Positions 23,372 to 35,294 of a stretch of 64,000 nt of DNA are shown piece by piece. The notes under the pieces are model-generated. The model was not told the origin of the DNA. It did no database searches and saw only the letters and a list, made by a program, of their open reading frames with translations. Where the stretch lies: NCBI RefSeq assembly GCF_037975245.1, contig NC_092561.1, positions 15,099,001 through 15,163,000 of the forward strand. The letters are read 5' to 3'. The position numbers and the translations under genes were made by a program. Every line of letters starts with the position of its first letter. Within the stretch, counting starts at the first letter, position 1. This DNA comes from Apostichopus japonicus (taxonomy: Eukaryota > Echinodermata > Holothuroidea > Aspidochirotida > Stichopodidae).

Positions 23372-24231
23372 CTCAAATTCCATATCTGGTTTGATATCTG
23401 GATAGATAAAGTTTGATATGGCCATATAAAGCCAGATATATCTTGATATAGTTGTAATCCAGATATCCATATAAAGTTAGATATGGCCATATAAAGCCAG
23501 ATATAACTGGATATAGAGTCAATCCAGATACGCATATAAAGTTTTATCTGGCCATATAAAGCCAGATATATCTTGATATAATTGTAATCCAGATATCGAT
23601 ATAAAGTTTGATATGGCCATATAAAGCCAGATATATCTTGATATAATTGTAATCCAGATATCCATATCAAGTTTGATATGGCCATATAAAGCCAGATATA
23701 TCTTGATATAATTGTAATCCAGATATCCATATAAAGTTAGATATGGCCATATAAAGCCAGATATAACTGGATATAGAGTCAATCCAGATACGCATATAAA
23801 GTTTTATCTGGCCATATAAAGCCAGATATATCTTGATATAATTGTAATCCAGATATCGATATAAAGTTTGATATGGCCATATAAAGCCAGATATATCTTG
23901 ATATAATTGTAATCCAGATATCCATATCAAGTTTGATATGGCCATATAAAGCCAGATATATCTTGATATAATTGTAATCCAGATATCGATATAAAGTTTG
24001 ATATGGCCATAAAAAGCCAGATATATCTTGATATAGTTCTAATCCAGATATCCATATAAAGTTTGATATGGTCATATAAAGCCAGATATAACTGGATATA
24101 GAGTCAATCCAGATACGCATATAAAGTTTTATCTGGCCATATAAAGCCAGATATATCTTGATATAATTGTAATCCAGATATCCATATCAAGTTTGATATG
24201 GCCATATAAAGCCAGATATAAATGGATATAG
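23372..24231. repeat. 65-bp satellite array, left block
   Basis: The word GGCCATATAAAGCCAGATAT recurs every 65 bp (for example 23420, 23485, 23550, 23615), about 13 units. Units alternate between TATATCTTGATATAATTG and ATAACTGGATATAGAGTC forms, suggesting a higher-order pattern. They contain the palindrome ATATGGCCATAT. Since 65 is not a multiple of three, all frames give repeating Trp/Tyr/Ile-rich ORFs, which are not proteins. Confidence 0.97.
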
Positions 24232-25510
24232 ACCGGTGTGAAGTTAGATACTTATTCCCCGTTCCTCGTTCGACATTCGCGAATGAGTAACTGCTACCTA
24301 TTCAGTTACGTATTCGACAATGGTATCGACGTAACACCTCTGGCAAGGCAAAGCTTTCTTACAAGATGATCAACATTTGGTCGTGGTTAGAGGTTCATCT
24401 ATGGGTCATATACTCTAATGAATATTTAGAAGGATACCATAATGCATCTTTTCCAGTCCGAATAGTTCTTGAACAACTAAAATGACCACTACTTCATCAG
24501 TTTCTAAATTAATGTAACGGGACCTGAAAAAAATCACTCTAGGCCCTAATCAATACTAGCACGCCTTGGACCACCTAACCAATGGGTCATAGGAATTCTT
24601 AACACATTGTAGAAGGATACCATAATGCGTCTTGACCGGTCCAAAGCGTGCTTGACCAATTAAAATGACCACTAAACCAACATTTTTTTAAAATAAATGT
24701 AACAGGAACTGAAATAAAAACATTTGAGCCCTAATCAAAACCAGCACGCCTTGGACCACCCAACCAATGGGTCGTATGAACTCTTAAGTCATTGTAGAAG
24801 GGTACCATAATGCGTCTTGCTCGGTCCGAAGAGGGCTTGACCATTTTAAATGACCACTAAATCATTACTTCTCTCATGAGTGCAACGGGAACATGAAAAA
24901 GCATTGGGCCCTAATCCATGCAGCACGCTTCGGATCACCAAACCGATGGTTAACATGAATTCCAAGGACATTATAGAAGAGTACCACAATACGTCTTGCC
25001 CGGTCCAAAGAGTGCTTGACCAATTAAACTGACCACTAAATCATCACTACGTTAATGTATGTAAATGGACCTGCAAAAATCTTTTAGCCCCAGTCAAGAC
25101 CAGCACGCCTTGGACCACCTAACCAATTGGCCATAGGAAGTCAAAGGACATTGTAGAAGGGTACCATAACGCGTCTTGCCCGGTCCAAAGCGTGCTTGAC
25201 CAATTTAAATGACCTCTAAATAATTACTTCTTTAATGATTGTAACGGGACCACAAAAAAAGCCTTGGGCCCTAATCCATGCAGCACGCCTTGGACCACCA
25301 AACCGATGGTTAACATGAACTCTAAGGACATTGTAGAAGAGTACCATAATGCGTCTTGCCCGGTCCAAAGAGTGCTTGACCAGTTAAAATGACCACTAAA
25401 TCATTACTTCTTTAATGAGTGTAAAGGGACCACGAAAATAATCACTTTAGGCACCTATCAAGGCTAACACGCCTTGGACCACCCAACCATTGGGTCATAT
25501 GAATTCTTAT
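24232..25510. repeat. Left inverted repeat, six ~180-bp subunits
   Basis: ACGCCTTGGACCAC or variants recur at about 24561, 24746, 24925, 25105, 25285 and 25468. Each subunit also has a TACCATAATGCGTCTTGCCC block and a GACCACTAAATCATTACTTC block. The outermost ~250 bp is unique to the termini. Confidence 0.93.
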
Positions 25511-25523
25511 TCATGGCCGCACG

Positions 25524-26712
25524 CAAAGACGTAGCTAAGGCCTGATGATTGGGGGGGGTGTAGTGGCTGAAATTCCAACTGGATTGGTTTTGGAGCCGGA
25601 AAATTACGACTGCTGTCTTGTAACTCCCCCCCCCCCCCCTCCCCCAGCACTACCTTTCAACGATACGGTCAGTGTCAGTCAGACACCCTATCTTTCGCGT
25701 TTGCACTTTTGTTCCGAACTTTTTTTTCGGTACTGGTGTACCCCTTGCCCTCACTTCACAAACTTATTAATGACTCTGGTTAATGGAGTAAGCAACTGAG
25801 TATAAGTTATCTGCTTGATGGGCTACATAGACTACTAACTACAAAAGCTAACAAAGAGGAAAACAACAAATTTTCAACAAATTATATTCGACGACATAGT
25901 GAAATTACCCCAGAATACAGTGCTTTTTCCGAGCGCTTAATATTTTTTCTTGGGGTGGGGTGGGGGGGGGGGGGAGGAGGTGAGACTATTTATCACTCAC
26001 ATGAAAAAAGGATTTGGAATTTGGAGCATTTGGAATGAAATGAACACTTAAACATTTTTGCAGAAAAATGTTGAGTTGACGAGATACAATAAGTTGTCAA
26101 TTATACTTTTTGCCCAAAAAATATTTCAATTGCTCAGTTGGAATGAAGTGAACAATTGAACATTTTGCAGCAAAACGTCCAATACACGAGATATGATCAG
26201 TTGTCAATTAAACATTTTTCAGAAAGTTGTTCAATTGCTCAGTTTAAGCAACTATTCAATCCAACATTTTTCTGTTTTTTGGTAAGATTTTATCTTGTAC
26301 TCTAAACAATTTACTGAAAAATTTCACCTAACAGGACAAAGTGTTCCTTATGTTGATAGCACATTTAAGCTTCCGTAGATTAGTATTGAGCGTATTACAG
26401 TATGTACAGTATTTCTATTAGGCATTTTTTTTACAGTATTCAAAATCATACGAAGTTTTGTATGGTGGAGTATAAGGATCACGAGATACAATTTCTCAAT
26501 TTGACAAGGAAAACGTGGTAAATATGACTGACTAAAGGTCAATTTTGACCGAAAGTTTTAGGTCACTCACAAATTACAAGAATATATGAAAATTAGAGTG
26601 CGACAGTAGGAAATTCCGACTGTCGCACTCAAATTTTCCAACTATCGTCAGTTTTACCACGATTGGGGGGGGGGGTGAGACACCCCCTACCCCCCCTCTA
26701 GCGACGTCCCTG
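25524..26712. mobile_element. Degraded hAT-like element in the foldback centre
   Basis: The left end CAAAGACGTAGCTAAGGCC and the reverse complement of the right end, CAGGGACGTCGCTAGAGGG, form imperfect terminal repeats. Flanks GCCGCACG and TCCGCATG agree at 6 of 8 positions, as expected for an aged 8-bp hAT duplication. The interior has G/C homopolymers and repeats of AAATGTTCAATTGCTCAG words but no transposase. Confidence 0.55.
26596..26630. other. Perfect 12-bp hairpin
   Basis: GAGTGCGACAGT and ACTGTCGCACTC flank an 11-nt loop. It lies near the right end of the putative hAT-like element and may be a subterminal palindrome. Confidence 0.8.
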
Positions 26713-26941
26713 TCCGCATGTCTATATATGGCCAAATTCTGTAGGAAAGCTTTTACATTTTTAGAACGTTACCTCTAAATGACTTCCGAATTCATTGATA
26801 TGTCAGCATATATAACAATTTAACTTGCGCAAATCACTTACGAAATTTCAGGCTTACTCAAGGAGGGAAATTGCAATGTGGGAGTTATTTGAACACAGTG
26901 GCATAAAGCGACAGCATCTTCCCAGGGCTAAAGCAAGGCTG

Positions 26942-27073
26942 TAACAGGCTTGTAGCAGGCTTGTGACAGGCTTATGGCAGGCTTGTGGCAGGCTTGTGGC
27001 AGGCTTGTGGCAGCCTTGTGGCAGACTTGTGGCAGGCTTGTGGCAGGCTTGTGGCAGGCTTGTAGCAGGCATG
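26942..27073. repeat. 11-bp minisatellite CAGGCTTGTGG
   Basis: About 12 near-identical 11-bp units. The Cys-His-Lys-Pro-Ala-Thr-Ser-Leu-Pro-Gln frame on the minus strand is a product of the period. Confidence 0.97.
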
Positions 27074-28164
27074 CACTGTCATAAAAGCTCAACTGAAGCT
27101 TACAGCCGGACAAACAATCAAAGTAATGAACAATCCCCTAGGCCTACTATGCATTAATGGCACATGCAGTAACGTTCAAACAAGGAACGAAGAAAATTGT
27201 GACTATTTCCGATATTTAATTAATTTGGGAATACAAATGCGAAAATGCAGTTAAACTTTCAACATGCTGCAGATTCTTTCATTAATCTATCACTTACTTA
27301 TGTTAATGGTTTGTCACAAGGGAGCAATCACGCTATGATAAATATGAACTCTCAGTCTTTCCATGGACAAGGTAATTCCATGGACAAGGTAGGCAGTCAG
27401 TTCGTAAATCGGTATCACTTAGTTCGAGCCTAATGGTCAAGCGCTCTTTAACGAGAGAAAACTTCTAGGAAACATCCTGAATGAATCATTCAATTACAAT
27501 CAGAACGCATGATACTTTGTTCCGCTCCTTCACATTTATCTTATGAAGTATTGAGTAATAGTGATATGGAACATCATAGATTGGTAAAATGTATATATTG
27601 TCTAAACGCGAAATTGGCCTAAAATCTGGCACTTTTGTTAATGGATTGAATATATCTTGTGTATTTAGTAAAATTTATATAGCTAGATTATGGAAGTTAT
27701 AATTAATATTTAGGTAAAACTGAATAAAAGGAAATTTGCTAAAAACTCACACTATCTCTGGTCTATATTTAGTTGGAATAAACCCAGTGAAACTTTTTAT
27801 GGTGGATCTGCCCTCTATAAACTCCAACAGAAACTTTCTATTGAAAAATCGCTAGGAGAAGGACAAGCACATGGGAACACGATAAAATGAAAAATGCATA
27901 GAATGGCAGTACATAGGGTAACTTGGATTGGTTCATTACCAACTATGACTAATGGAGATCATCAATCACCCCCCCCCCCCCTCCCCCAAAAAAAGAGTGC
28001 GCGTGTGTTTCTCCTGGGTGGGAAGGAAACTTTGTATGCTGATGATCGTAAAGCACTAATTAGCATTAATCTTGCTATTGTTTTGTATCACCACCCAGGT
28101 ACACACATAGAGTAAAACTTCAAAAAAGAAAATATTGATGAATCTACTGGATAATGATTGTGCA
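27074..28164. other. Centre of foldback element, no gene
   Basis: AT-rich sequence with short chance ORFs and a C homopolymer at about 27968. No transposase, integrase or polymerase motif was found. Confidence 0.5.
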
Positions 28165-29147
28165 TTAGTCATTTGTATTAGTCAAGCACTCTTTGGACCG
28201 GGTTAGACGCATAATGGTACCCCTCAACAATATCCATATAATTCATAAGATCCATTGGTTGGGTGGTCCAAAACGTGCTGCATCGATTAGGGCCCAAAGC
28301 TTTTTCGTGGTCCCGTTTCAGTCATAGAAAAAGTAATGACTTAATGGTCATTTGAATTGGACAAGCACGCTTTGGACCGGGCAAGACGCATTATGGTACC
28401 CTTCTACAATGTCCTTAGAGTTCATGTTAACCATCGGTTTGGTGATCCAAGGCGAGCTGCATGGATTAGGGCCCAAAGCTTTTTCGTGGTCCCTTTTCAC
28501 TCATTAAAAAAGTAATGATTTAATGGTCATTTAAATTGGTCAAGCACGCTTTGGACCGGGCAAGACGCATTATGGAACCCTTCTACAATGACTTAAGAGT
28601 TCATACGACTCATTGGTTGGGTGGTCCAAGGAGTGCGGGTTTTGATTAGGGCCCAAATGTTTTTTATTTCAGTTCCTGTAACATTTATTTAAAAAATTGT
28701 TGATTTAGTGGTCATCTTAATTGGTCAAGCACGCTTTGGACCGGTAAGACGCATTATGGTATCCTTCTACAATGTGTTAAGAATTTCTGTGACCCATTGG
28801 TTAGGTGGTCCAAGGCATGCTATTCTTGATTAGGGCCTAGAGTGATTTTTTTCAGGTCCCGTTACATTAATTTAGAAACTGATGAAGTAGTGGTCATTTT
28901 AGTTGGTCAAGAACTATTCGGACCGGAAAAGATGCATTACGGTATCCTTCTAAATATTCATTAGAGTATATGACCCATAGATAAACCTCTTACCACGACC
29001 AAATGTTGAACATCTTGTTAGAAAGCTTTCGTCATGCCAGAGGTGTTACGTCGATACCATTGTCGAATACGTAAATGAATCGGTAGCAGTTACTCATTAG
29101 CGAACGTCGAACGAGGAACGGGGAATAAGTATCTAACTTCAAACCGG
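28165..29147. repeat. Right inverted repeat, about five ~180-bp subunits
   Basis: Reverse complement of the left inverted repeat. CACGCTTTGGACCGG recurs about every 180 bp. It has at least one subunit fewer than the left arm. Confidence 0.93.
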
Positions 29148-30326
29148 TAATATAGAGTCAATCCAGATACGCATATAAAGTTTGATATGGCCATATAAAG
29201 CCAGATATATCTTGATATAATTGTAATCCAGATATCCAAATCAAGTTTGATATGGCCATATAAAGCCAGATATCACTGGATATAGAGTCAATCCAGATAC
29301 GCATATAAAGTTTGATATGGCCATATAAAGCCAGATATATCTTGATATAATTATAAGCCAGATATCCATATAAAGTTTGATATGGCCATATAAAGCCAGA
29401 TATATCTTGATATAATTGTAATCCAGATATCCATATATAGTTTGATATGGCCATATAAAGCCAGATATAACTGGATATAGAGTCAATCCAGATACGCATA
29501 TAAAGTTTGATATGGCCATATAAAGCCAGATATATCTTGATATAACTGTAACCCAGATATCCATATCAAGTTTGATATGGCCATATAAAGCCAGATATAT
29601 CTTGATATAATTGTAATCCAGATATCCATATCAAGTTTGATATGGCCATAAAAAGCCAGATATATCTTGATATAATTGTAAGCCAGATATCCATATATAG
29701 TTTGATATGGCCATATAAAGCCAGATATAACTGGATATAAAGTCAATCCAGATACGCATATAAAGTTTTATCTGGCCAAATAAAGCCAGATATATCTTGA
29801 TATAGTTGTAAGCCAGATATCCATATCAAGTTGGATATGACCATATAAAGCCAGATATCACTGGATATAGAGTCAATCCAGATACGCATATAAAGTTTGA
29901 TATGGCCATATAAAGCCAGATATATCTTGATATAATTGTAAGCCAGATATCCATTTAAAGTTTGATATGGCCATATAAAGCCAGATATAACTGGATATAG
30001 AGTCAATCCAGACAAAACTTTATCTGGCCATATAAAGCCAGATATATCTTGATATAATTGTGAGCCAGATATCCATATAAAGTTTGATATTGCCATATAA
30101 AGCCAGATATATCTTGATATAATTGTCAGCCATATATCCATATAAAGTTTGATATGGCCATATAAAGCCAGATATAACTGGATATAGAGTCAATCCAGAT
30201 AGGCATATAAAGTTTTATCTGGCCATGTAAAGATATAAAGCCAGATATAACTGGATATAGAGTCCATCCAGATATGCAGATAAAGTTTTATCTGGCCATA
30301 TAAAGCCAGATATAACTGGATATACA
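29148..30326. repeat. 65-bp satellite array, right block
   Basis: Same unit and same orientation as 23372-24231, about 18 units, degenerating near 30230 with short partial units. The two blocks are most simply one array split by the foldback-like element. Confidence 0.97.
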
Positions 30327-31084
30327 TGTAAGACTGTAAGCTCTTACATAGTGTATTTTCATAGAGATTTACATTGCCCTATATTGTGGTACATATTTCA
30401 ATGGTAAAGCACTTAGAGTGCACACTAAGTCAAAGAGGGTATAAATTGGCTACTTGATCTATCTGGGTTGCTAGGCAACCACAGGGTCACAGATGGAAAG
30501 GATGACTCAGAGGGTAATTAAGTGTGAATTAAGCCTGCTTTTGAACAAAGGACATATGTGTATTGTTACTCTGTGAGTGAGATAGGAATACAGTGTACAC
30601 ATGGTAGGTGTAGAGAGCAGAAGGAAATTTAATAGAAAGGATTGGTACATTAAGAAAAGGTGATGGAGATTGGTAAAAAATAACCTATTGATGTCAGGAC
30701 ATTGGCAAAGAATTCTATAGTGAACTTAACAGTCAGAAGTAAGGAAGAATTTTTTTGGAACGGATGGAAATGTATTTTTGTTCTGACGGTCATATTGCCT
30801 AAATATTCGTGTGCAGGGAAGACCCTCTTTAAGTATTAGTTTTTTATTTGTAAAGGCTTGGACATACTGTTGGTAAGGTGAAACAAGAAAAAACAAAATA
30901 CCTGCTGATGGATCAAACAGGAAATGTAATTAATGGCCAGATAATTAAGCAGTAAATAAAGAGTTGCTTTATCTGTGCCATATATTGCCTTTATTTGGTT
31001 TCAAATTATTTTCTTTATATCGCCAGATGAAGTTCTGGCACAGATGTAGCCATTTTTTTAACTAGTTCAATCTGGATTTATCAT
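30327..31084. other. Intergenic, LTR-like or promoter-like words
   Basis: No ORF. It shares blocks with 9170-9500, including GGGTTGCTAGGCAAC (30465-30479). A TATA-like GTATAAATTGG is at about 30439. It may be a diverged copy of the same unidentified repeat. Confidence 0.4.
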
Positions 31085-31600
31085 AATATGGGACAGTAAT
31101 GGATTTGCCAAGGGCAATATATGGATGTGGCATATATGAGCCAGATATTGATTTCTAAGTAATGGGCCAGATATGGATTTGCCATGTATGGGCCAGATAT
31201 GGATTTCTAATTAATGGGCCAGAAAACCGCCAGATATGGATGTGCCATATATGGGTCAGATATGGATTTGCCATATATGAGCCAAATATTGATTTCTCAG
31301 ATATGGATCTGCCATATATGGGCCAGATATGGATTTGCCATATATTAGCCATATATGGATCTGCTATATATGGGCCAGATATGGATTTGCCATATATGGG
31401 CTGGTATGGATTTGCCATATACGGGCCAGATATGGATTTGCCATATATAAGCCATATATGGATCTGCTATATATGGGCCAGATATGGATTTGCCATATAT
31501 GGGCCAGATATGGATTTGCCATATATGGGCCAGATATGGATTTGAAATATATGGACCATATCTGGTCCAGATAAAAAGTGACCCATATAAAGTTTTATCT
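31085..31600. repeat. 26-bp minisatellite GATATGGATTTGCCATATAT
   Basis: About 19 units of 26 bp (78 bp = 26 codons, hence the long Trp/Ile/Tyr-rich frames). The words CCATATA, CCAGATA and GATATGG are shared with the 65-bp satellite. At 31560-31620 the text changes to CATATAAAGTTTTATCTG, which is a 65-bp satellite word. Confidence 0.95.
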
Positions 31601-31726
31601 GAGGCAGATGTGGCCTTTATCTTATATCAAGTTATATCTGCCCAATTCTTGTTATGGCTGGATATAAATTCCATATATGGCACAGATATGGGCCAGATAC
31701 AAATTGCCATAATTGGGCCATATATG

Positions 31727-31730
31727 GATT

Positions 31731-31765
<35 letters not shown>
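31727..31765. repeat. (TA)n(TG)n microsatellite
   Basis: TATATA run followed by TGTGTG run. Confidence 0.95.
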
Positions 31766-33131
31766 ACGACTCTGTGTATATGTTTTGATGTGTATGTTGT
31801 ACTCTCTAAAAGTGTATCATTGGCAACCCTCATATTTAGCATGTTGGCTGCCTAAAATAGAAATTGACCTTACTGACTTGTTGGAGGTCAGAAGTCGTCC
31901 GAATAAAACAATGAAAACCTTGTACCTACCTTTTCTCCAGAACGGATTCATGTAGGTTAACCAGTTCTGAGTTGGACAGAGCCCTCGATATTGAAGGCCA
32001 AATTCATATGATAGCTAAGGAAATGTGATATTGACAAGCCTCCTATTTCCATTAGAATATTCGAGAACACGGTGGGAAGGTATGGTACTAAGTTAAGTGA
32101 GGTGGCACTAATTAATGTGGGGTGGTGCTAAGTGAACTAAGGTAGAGTTGACAACTTAGGATAATGAAAGCTCCACTGTTCTTGTTTTCAGCGCAGTTGC
32201 CAACATTCAGACATTTCTAACAGTAACTTAGAAAATCTGACGGATTATGGGTTATATGGGGTATTGAAACAAACAGCCTTTAATTGCCTGGTACACTTTT
32301 GTATATGGAAAGGGATCCAGCTGATTGCTCTAGAACTGCCATGGAGTGCTAATTACATAAATAATGTTTATAATATTAATAATGTTTGGAAAAGTGCTGA
32401 GAGAAACCGTATGTTAAACCGTACCTCTGAGGCTACTAAAAGCTATGCGAGGGTCCTATGATAAACATGTCCGCTGATTTCTATACTTAGTCTACATGGA
32501 ACCTATGTTATAATACCTAAATATTTTATCATATAGTGCATTATTTAAAAATAAAATAAAACATGAAATACACGGTAAAAAGACACTATTACTCTCCAAA
32601 TTCTCGGAGACTACGTACCCTTCAAGTCAAACGTAATCTGGTTCACGTTATGGAGTTATTCAACGATTTAGCATTAAATTCGTCAATTTAAAGTGTTAAT
32701 ACTTCTCGAATTGCAAACTGGACTATGACATTTCAGATAGCAACAGTTTTATAGTCAAACTACTTACCTTAAATATTCTTCAACAATCGTTACAAACGTT
32801 CCAGTCAGTTTCGTTCGGTGTTGTCTCGCTAAGCTGACGCGGACTAGTGAGTCATGCCATGTGTTGTATTAACAGCTCTTATCGAAATATTGACGTTTGT
32901 TTGCTTTGAATAGTAATTTTCATTTCGTTGTGTCATGAGGTATTTGCGGTAGGTGTAACTTTATTATGTTAGTATCTTAATGGAATATTTTCCCCCTTTA
33001 TCCTACCTTTTTCGACTATGTTAACGTATGAGATGTGTTACAGAACTGAAGTTTTGAAGCAGCCATAAATAACGGCAACTTGAAGCAATCGGTCTATAAT
33101 TGTTTGATTACAGTTTATCTCTCTGTATCAG
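31766..33131. other. Intergenic, nothing recognised
   Basis: Short ORFs only. No motif or splice model is supported. Confidence 0.4.
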
Positions 33132-33953
33132 CAGGGGCGTATTCAGTTTTCTTTTAAATGGGGTCCAATCAGGCCTGTGGCGAGACTACGTATTGAAGAC
33201 GGACAAGATACTTTCCGGGGTGGCAGATATATCTGTGACACTATCTAAGTGGAGCGCCACCATCAGTTGCCGCGTAACGTAGCAAGGAACCTTTTGCTAA
33301 ATATACCTCCTGGATCGCCAGAAATGACACTTTCCATGCATGTACAGTATCCCTGTCCTCTGACCATCAACCATGAACTAGGCCTACATAGTTTTACACT
33401 GCAGTGTCAAAGCAGGGATCTGCAGTAATTTCAATGCTCTCATAACGACAAAATAAGAAAATACTGTGTTGACTATATTGCTGTACTACTTGTTCAGTGT
33501 ACATTTTTACAGACTGCTTAACACTGTATTAGACACTGTCAAAGCAAACTAAAAGCTAGTACAAAGTTTACTGTAAACCTTTGGTCAGTGATTATTGACT
33601 GACCAGGGATAGCATGCATCAACTGATTGACTGACGATGTATATATACGTACGCTGTTACTTTACGGTCACCAAAACAATTCCCATTGCCGGCCATTTGG
33701 TCGGCTAAGGAAAGGTATAATCGCTGACAGCATAATGACAGACAAAGGTTTTTTTCTGAGTAAGATCTGAATTTTGCAAATCTTGTCGAACTTGTCGAGG
33801 GAAGTTTCTGGTTCTTTGCTATTTCAGAATGCTAGTTCTGGTGAACACGCAGCACAACGACGACCATCGAATTTTTGCGTATCAAAATAGTATCTCTCCG
33901 GAAATGTATAGTAGAAACCCTTGATCCCACCCCCACCCCGGATCCGCCCATTA
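33132..33953. mobile_element. Relic of the same hAT-like family as 35801
   Basis: Starts CAGGGGCGTATTCAG. It contains GACACTATCTAAGTGGAGCG, CCACCATCAG and CGCCAGAAATGACACTTTCC, which parallel blocks inside 36103-36505 and 35801-36885. A possible right end, CCCCGGATCCGCCC, is near 33940. Flanks share TATCAG. The boundaries are uncertain. Confidence 0.5.
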
Positions 33954-34311
33954 TCAGAGCGCAATAATTGATTTTGCTTATCCGTAAATTGAAAAAGACC
34001 TTTTCATTTAGTTATCCGTTTAGGGTCACAATTCTACCACACCATAGGGCAGGATTTCAGTTGCGTGATTATGTCATTCTGTAGTGACAAGAACAACTTT
34101 CTGGTAGTGACTATAGTTGCAACAACATATTTATTTCTCATATGTTTGTACAAGATTAATACAAAAAATAACATTACAGTAGAAGGTTATCATATGAAGG
34201 ACACTAGAAAAAGCTTTTATCCCAGCTAGTGACCAAGTAGAATACAACAATGAAATACTTAAATTAAGTTCAGAGGGGAAAAAAGACACAGAGAAAACAG
34301 AAGATAAAGAA
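33954..34311. other. Intergenic, nothing recognised
   Basis: No supported feature. Confidence 0.35.
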
Positions 34312-34456
34312 GAACAGAACAGAACAGAACAGAACAGAGCAGAGCAGAGCAGAGCAGAGCAGAGCAGAACGGAACGGAACAGAACAGAACCGAGCAGAAC
34401 AGAACAGAGCGGAACAGAGCAGAACAGAACAGAACAGAGCAGAACAGAACAGAGCG
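34312..34456. repeat. Pentanucleotide AGAAC/AGAGC array
   Basis: About 29 units of AGAAC, AGAGC or GGAAC. The minus-strand Ser-Val-Leu-Phe-Cys frame is an artefact of the 5-bp period. Confidence 0.97.
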
Positions 34457-35294
34457 AAACCACGGTATCATTCGTTGCTCTGTGCGACAGCCAGGCGAAG
34501 TCAACGACATTCGACATGATCAAAATAAATGGTCTTCCGAAAGAATAGTAAGACAAATACATTTGAAGTAATTTATGATATAACTTTGTGCAAAAGAGGT
34601 CATTTCGGTCAGAATTATCGTTGATATAAAATAAAAGGAAGCAAAGCAAAAACTCATACGTACAATGCACAGACCGTTAATATAAACTCACTGATTATCG
34701 ATAGATATAGTTGATTTTTAACATTTGACACAGTATGCAACTGAGATGACTTAAGTAGAGCACAGATTTAGCGCCCCAATTTGTGAATAGCTTAGTTTTA
34801 TATTTCAGACACGCCTTTGTCCTTTCTCAGCGCAACAAGTGAAGTTCAATATATGTGTTCACAATATCTCAGATTAGGTTAACGCGAAAGTGGTCTATAG
34901 CATAACGATAGCCAAAAGTGAACATATGGGAGGGCCACTCTTTGTCCCCGTAATCTCTGGTTCCGAGCCCTTGTCCAATAAGCATGGGGTTGTATCTTTA
35001 ACATATATAAGTCTACATTTTGAGATGTATTTTTGTGTGTGTAATTAAACAACTGGACACCAATATCAAGTATCCTATTTAAGTACCGAACAACAGTGTC
35101 GTTAAAACTTCTTTTGAAAGATCGCAGGCTAACCGCGAGTACTGCATGACATATATTCTACGAGGATTTAAGTTTGCTTGTAGCTACTACCTTTGTATGT
35201 GAAAGAAAAGTACTGGCATGGCTACAGTAAAGAATATCGAAACAGCTGTTATGGATTGTGCTGGTGACGTATAACATGGTGTTATGATTGAACG
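34457..35294. other. Intergenic, nothing recognised
   Basis: No supported feature. Confidence 0.35.

Larger units (their letters stand above)
24232..29147. mobile_element. Foldback-like element with ~1-kb inverted repeats
   Basis: The left end (ACCGGTGTGAAGTTAGATAC, 24232) and the reverse complement of the right end (ACCGGTTTGAAGTTAGATAC, to 29147) match. The match continues for about 1 kb at roughly 90-95% identity by eye. The element interrupts the 65-bp satellite, which continues in the same orientation on both sides. ATATAG is present at both junctions (24226-24231, and 29149-29154 with one extra base) as a candidate 6-bp target duplication. The inverted repeats are themselves tandem arrays, as in Foldback elements. 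The ~2.65-kb centre has no transposase-like ORF. Confidence 0.85.

Noticed and set aside
23338-24120. Minus-strand repeat proteins rich in IWLYMAISN and YQDISGFIW
   Set aside because: The 65-bp satellite has no stop in several frames, so the ORFs follow from its period; there is no start context or expected codon use.
23372-30326. CRISPR-like regular repeats
   Set aside because: Units are head-to-tail without spacers, in eukaryotic DNA; this is a satellite.
31162-31574. Repeat proteins rich in MDLPYMGQIWICHIW
   Set aside because: Product of the 26-bp minisatellite (78 bp = 26 codons).
34131-34670. 179-codon Cys/Ser/Val/Leu ORF
   Set aside because: Its central part is the AGAAC/AGAGC pentamer array; flanks show no domain.
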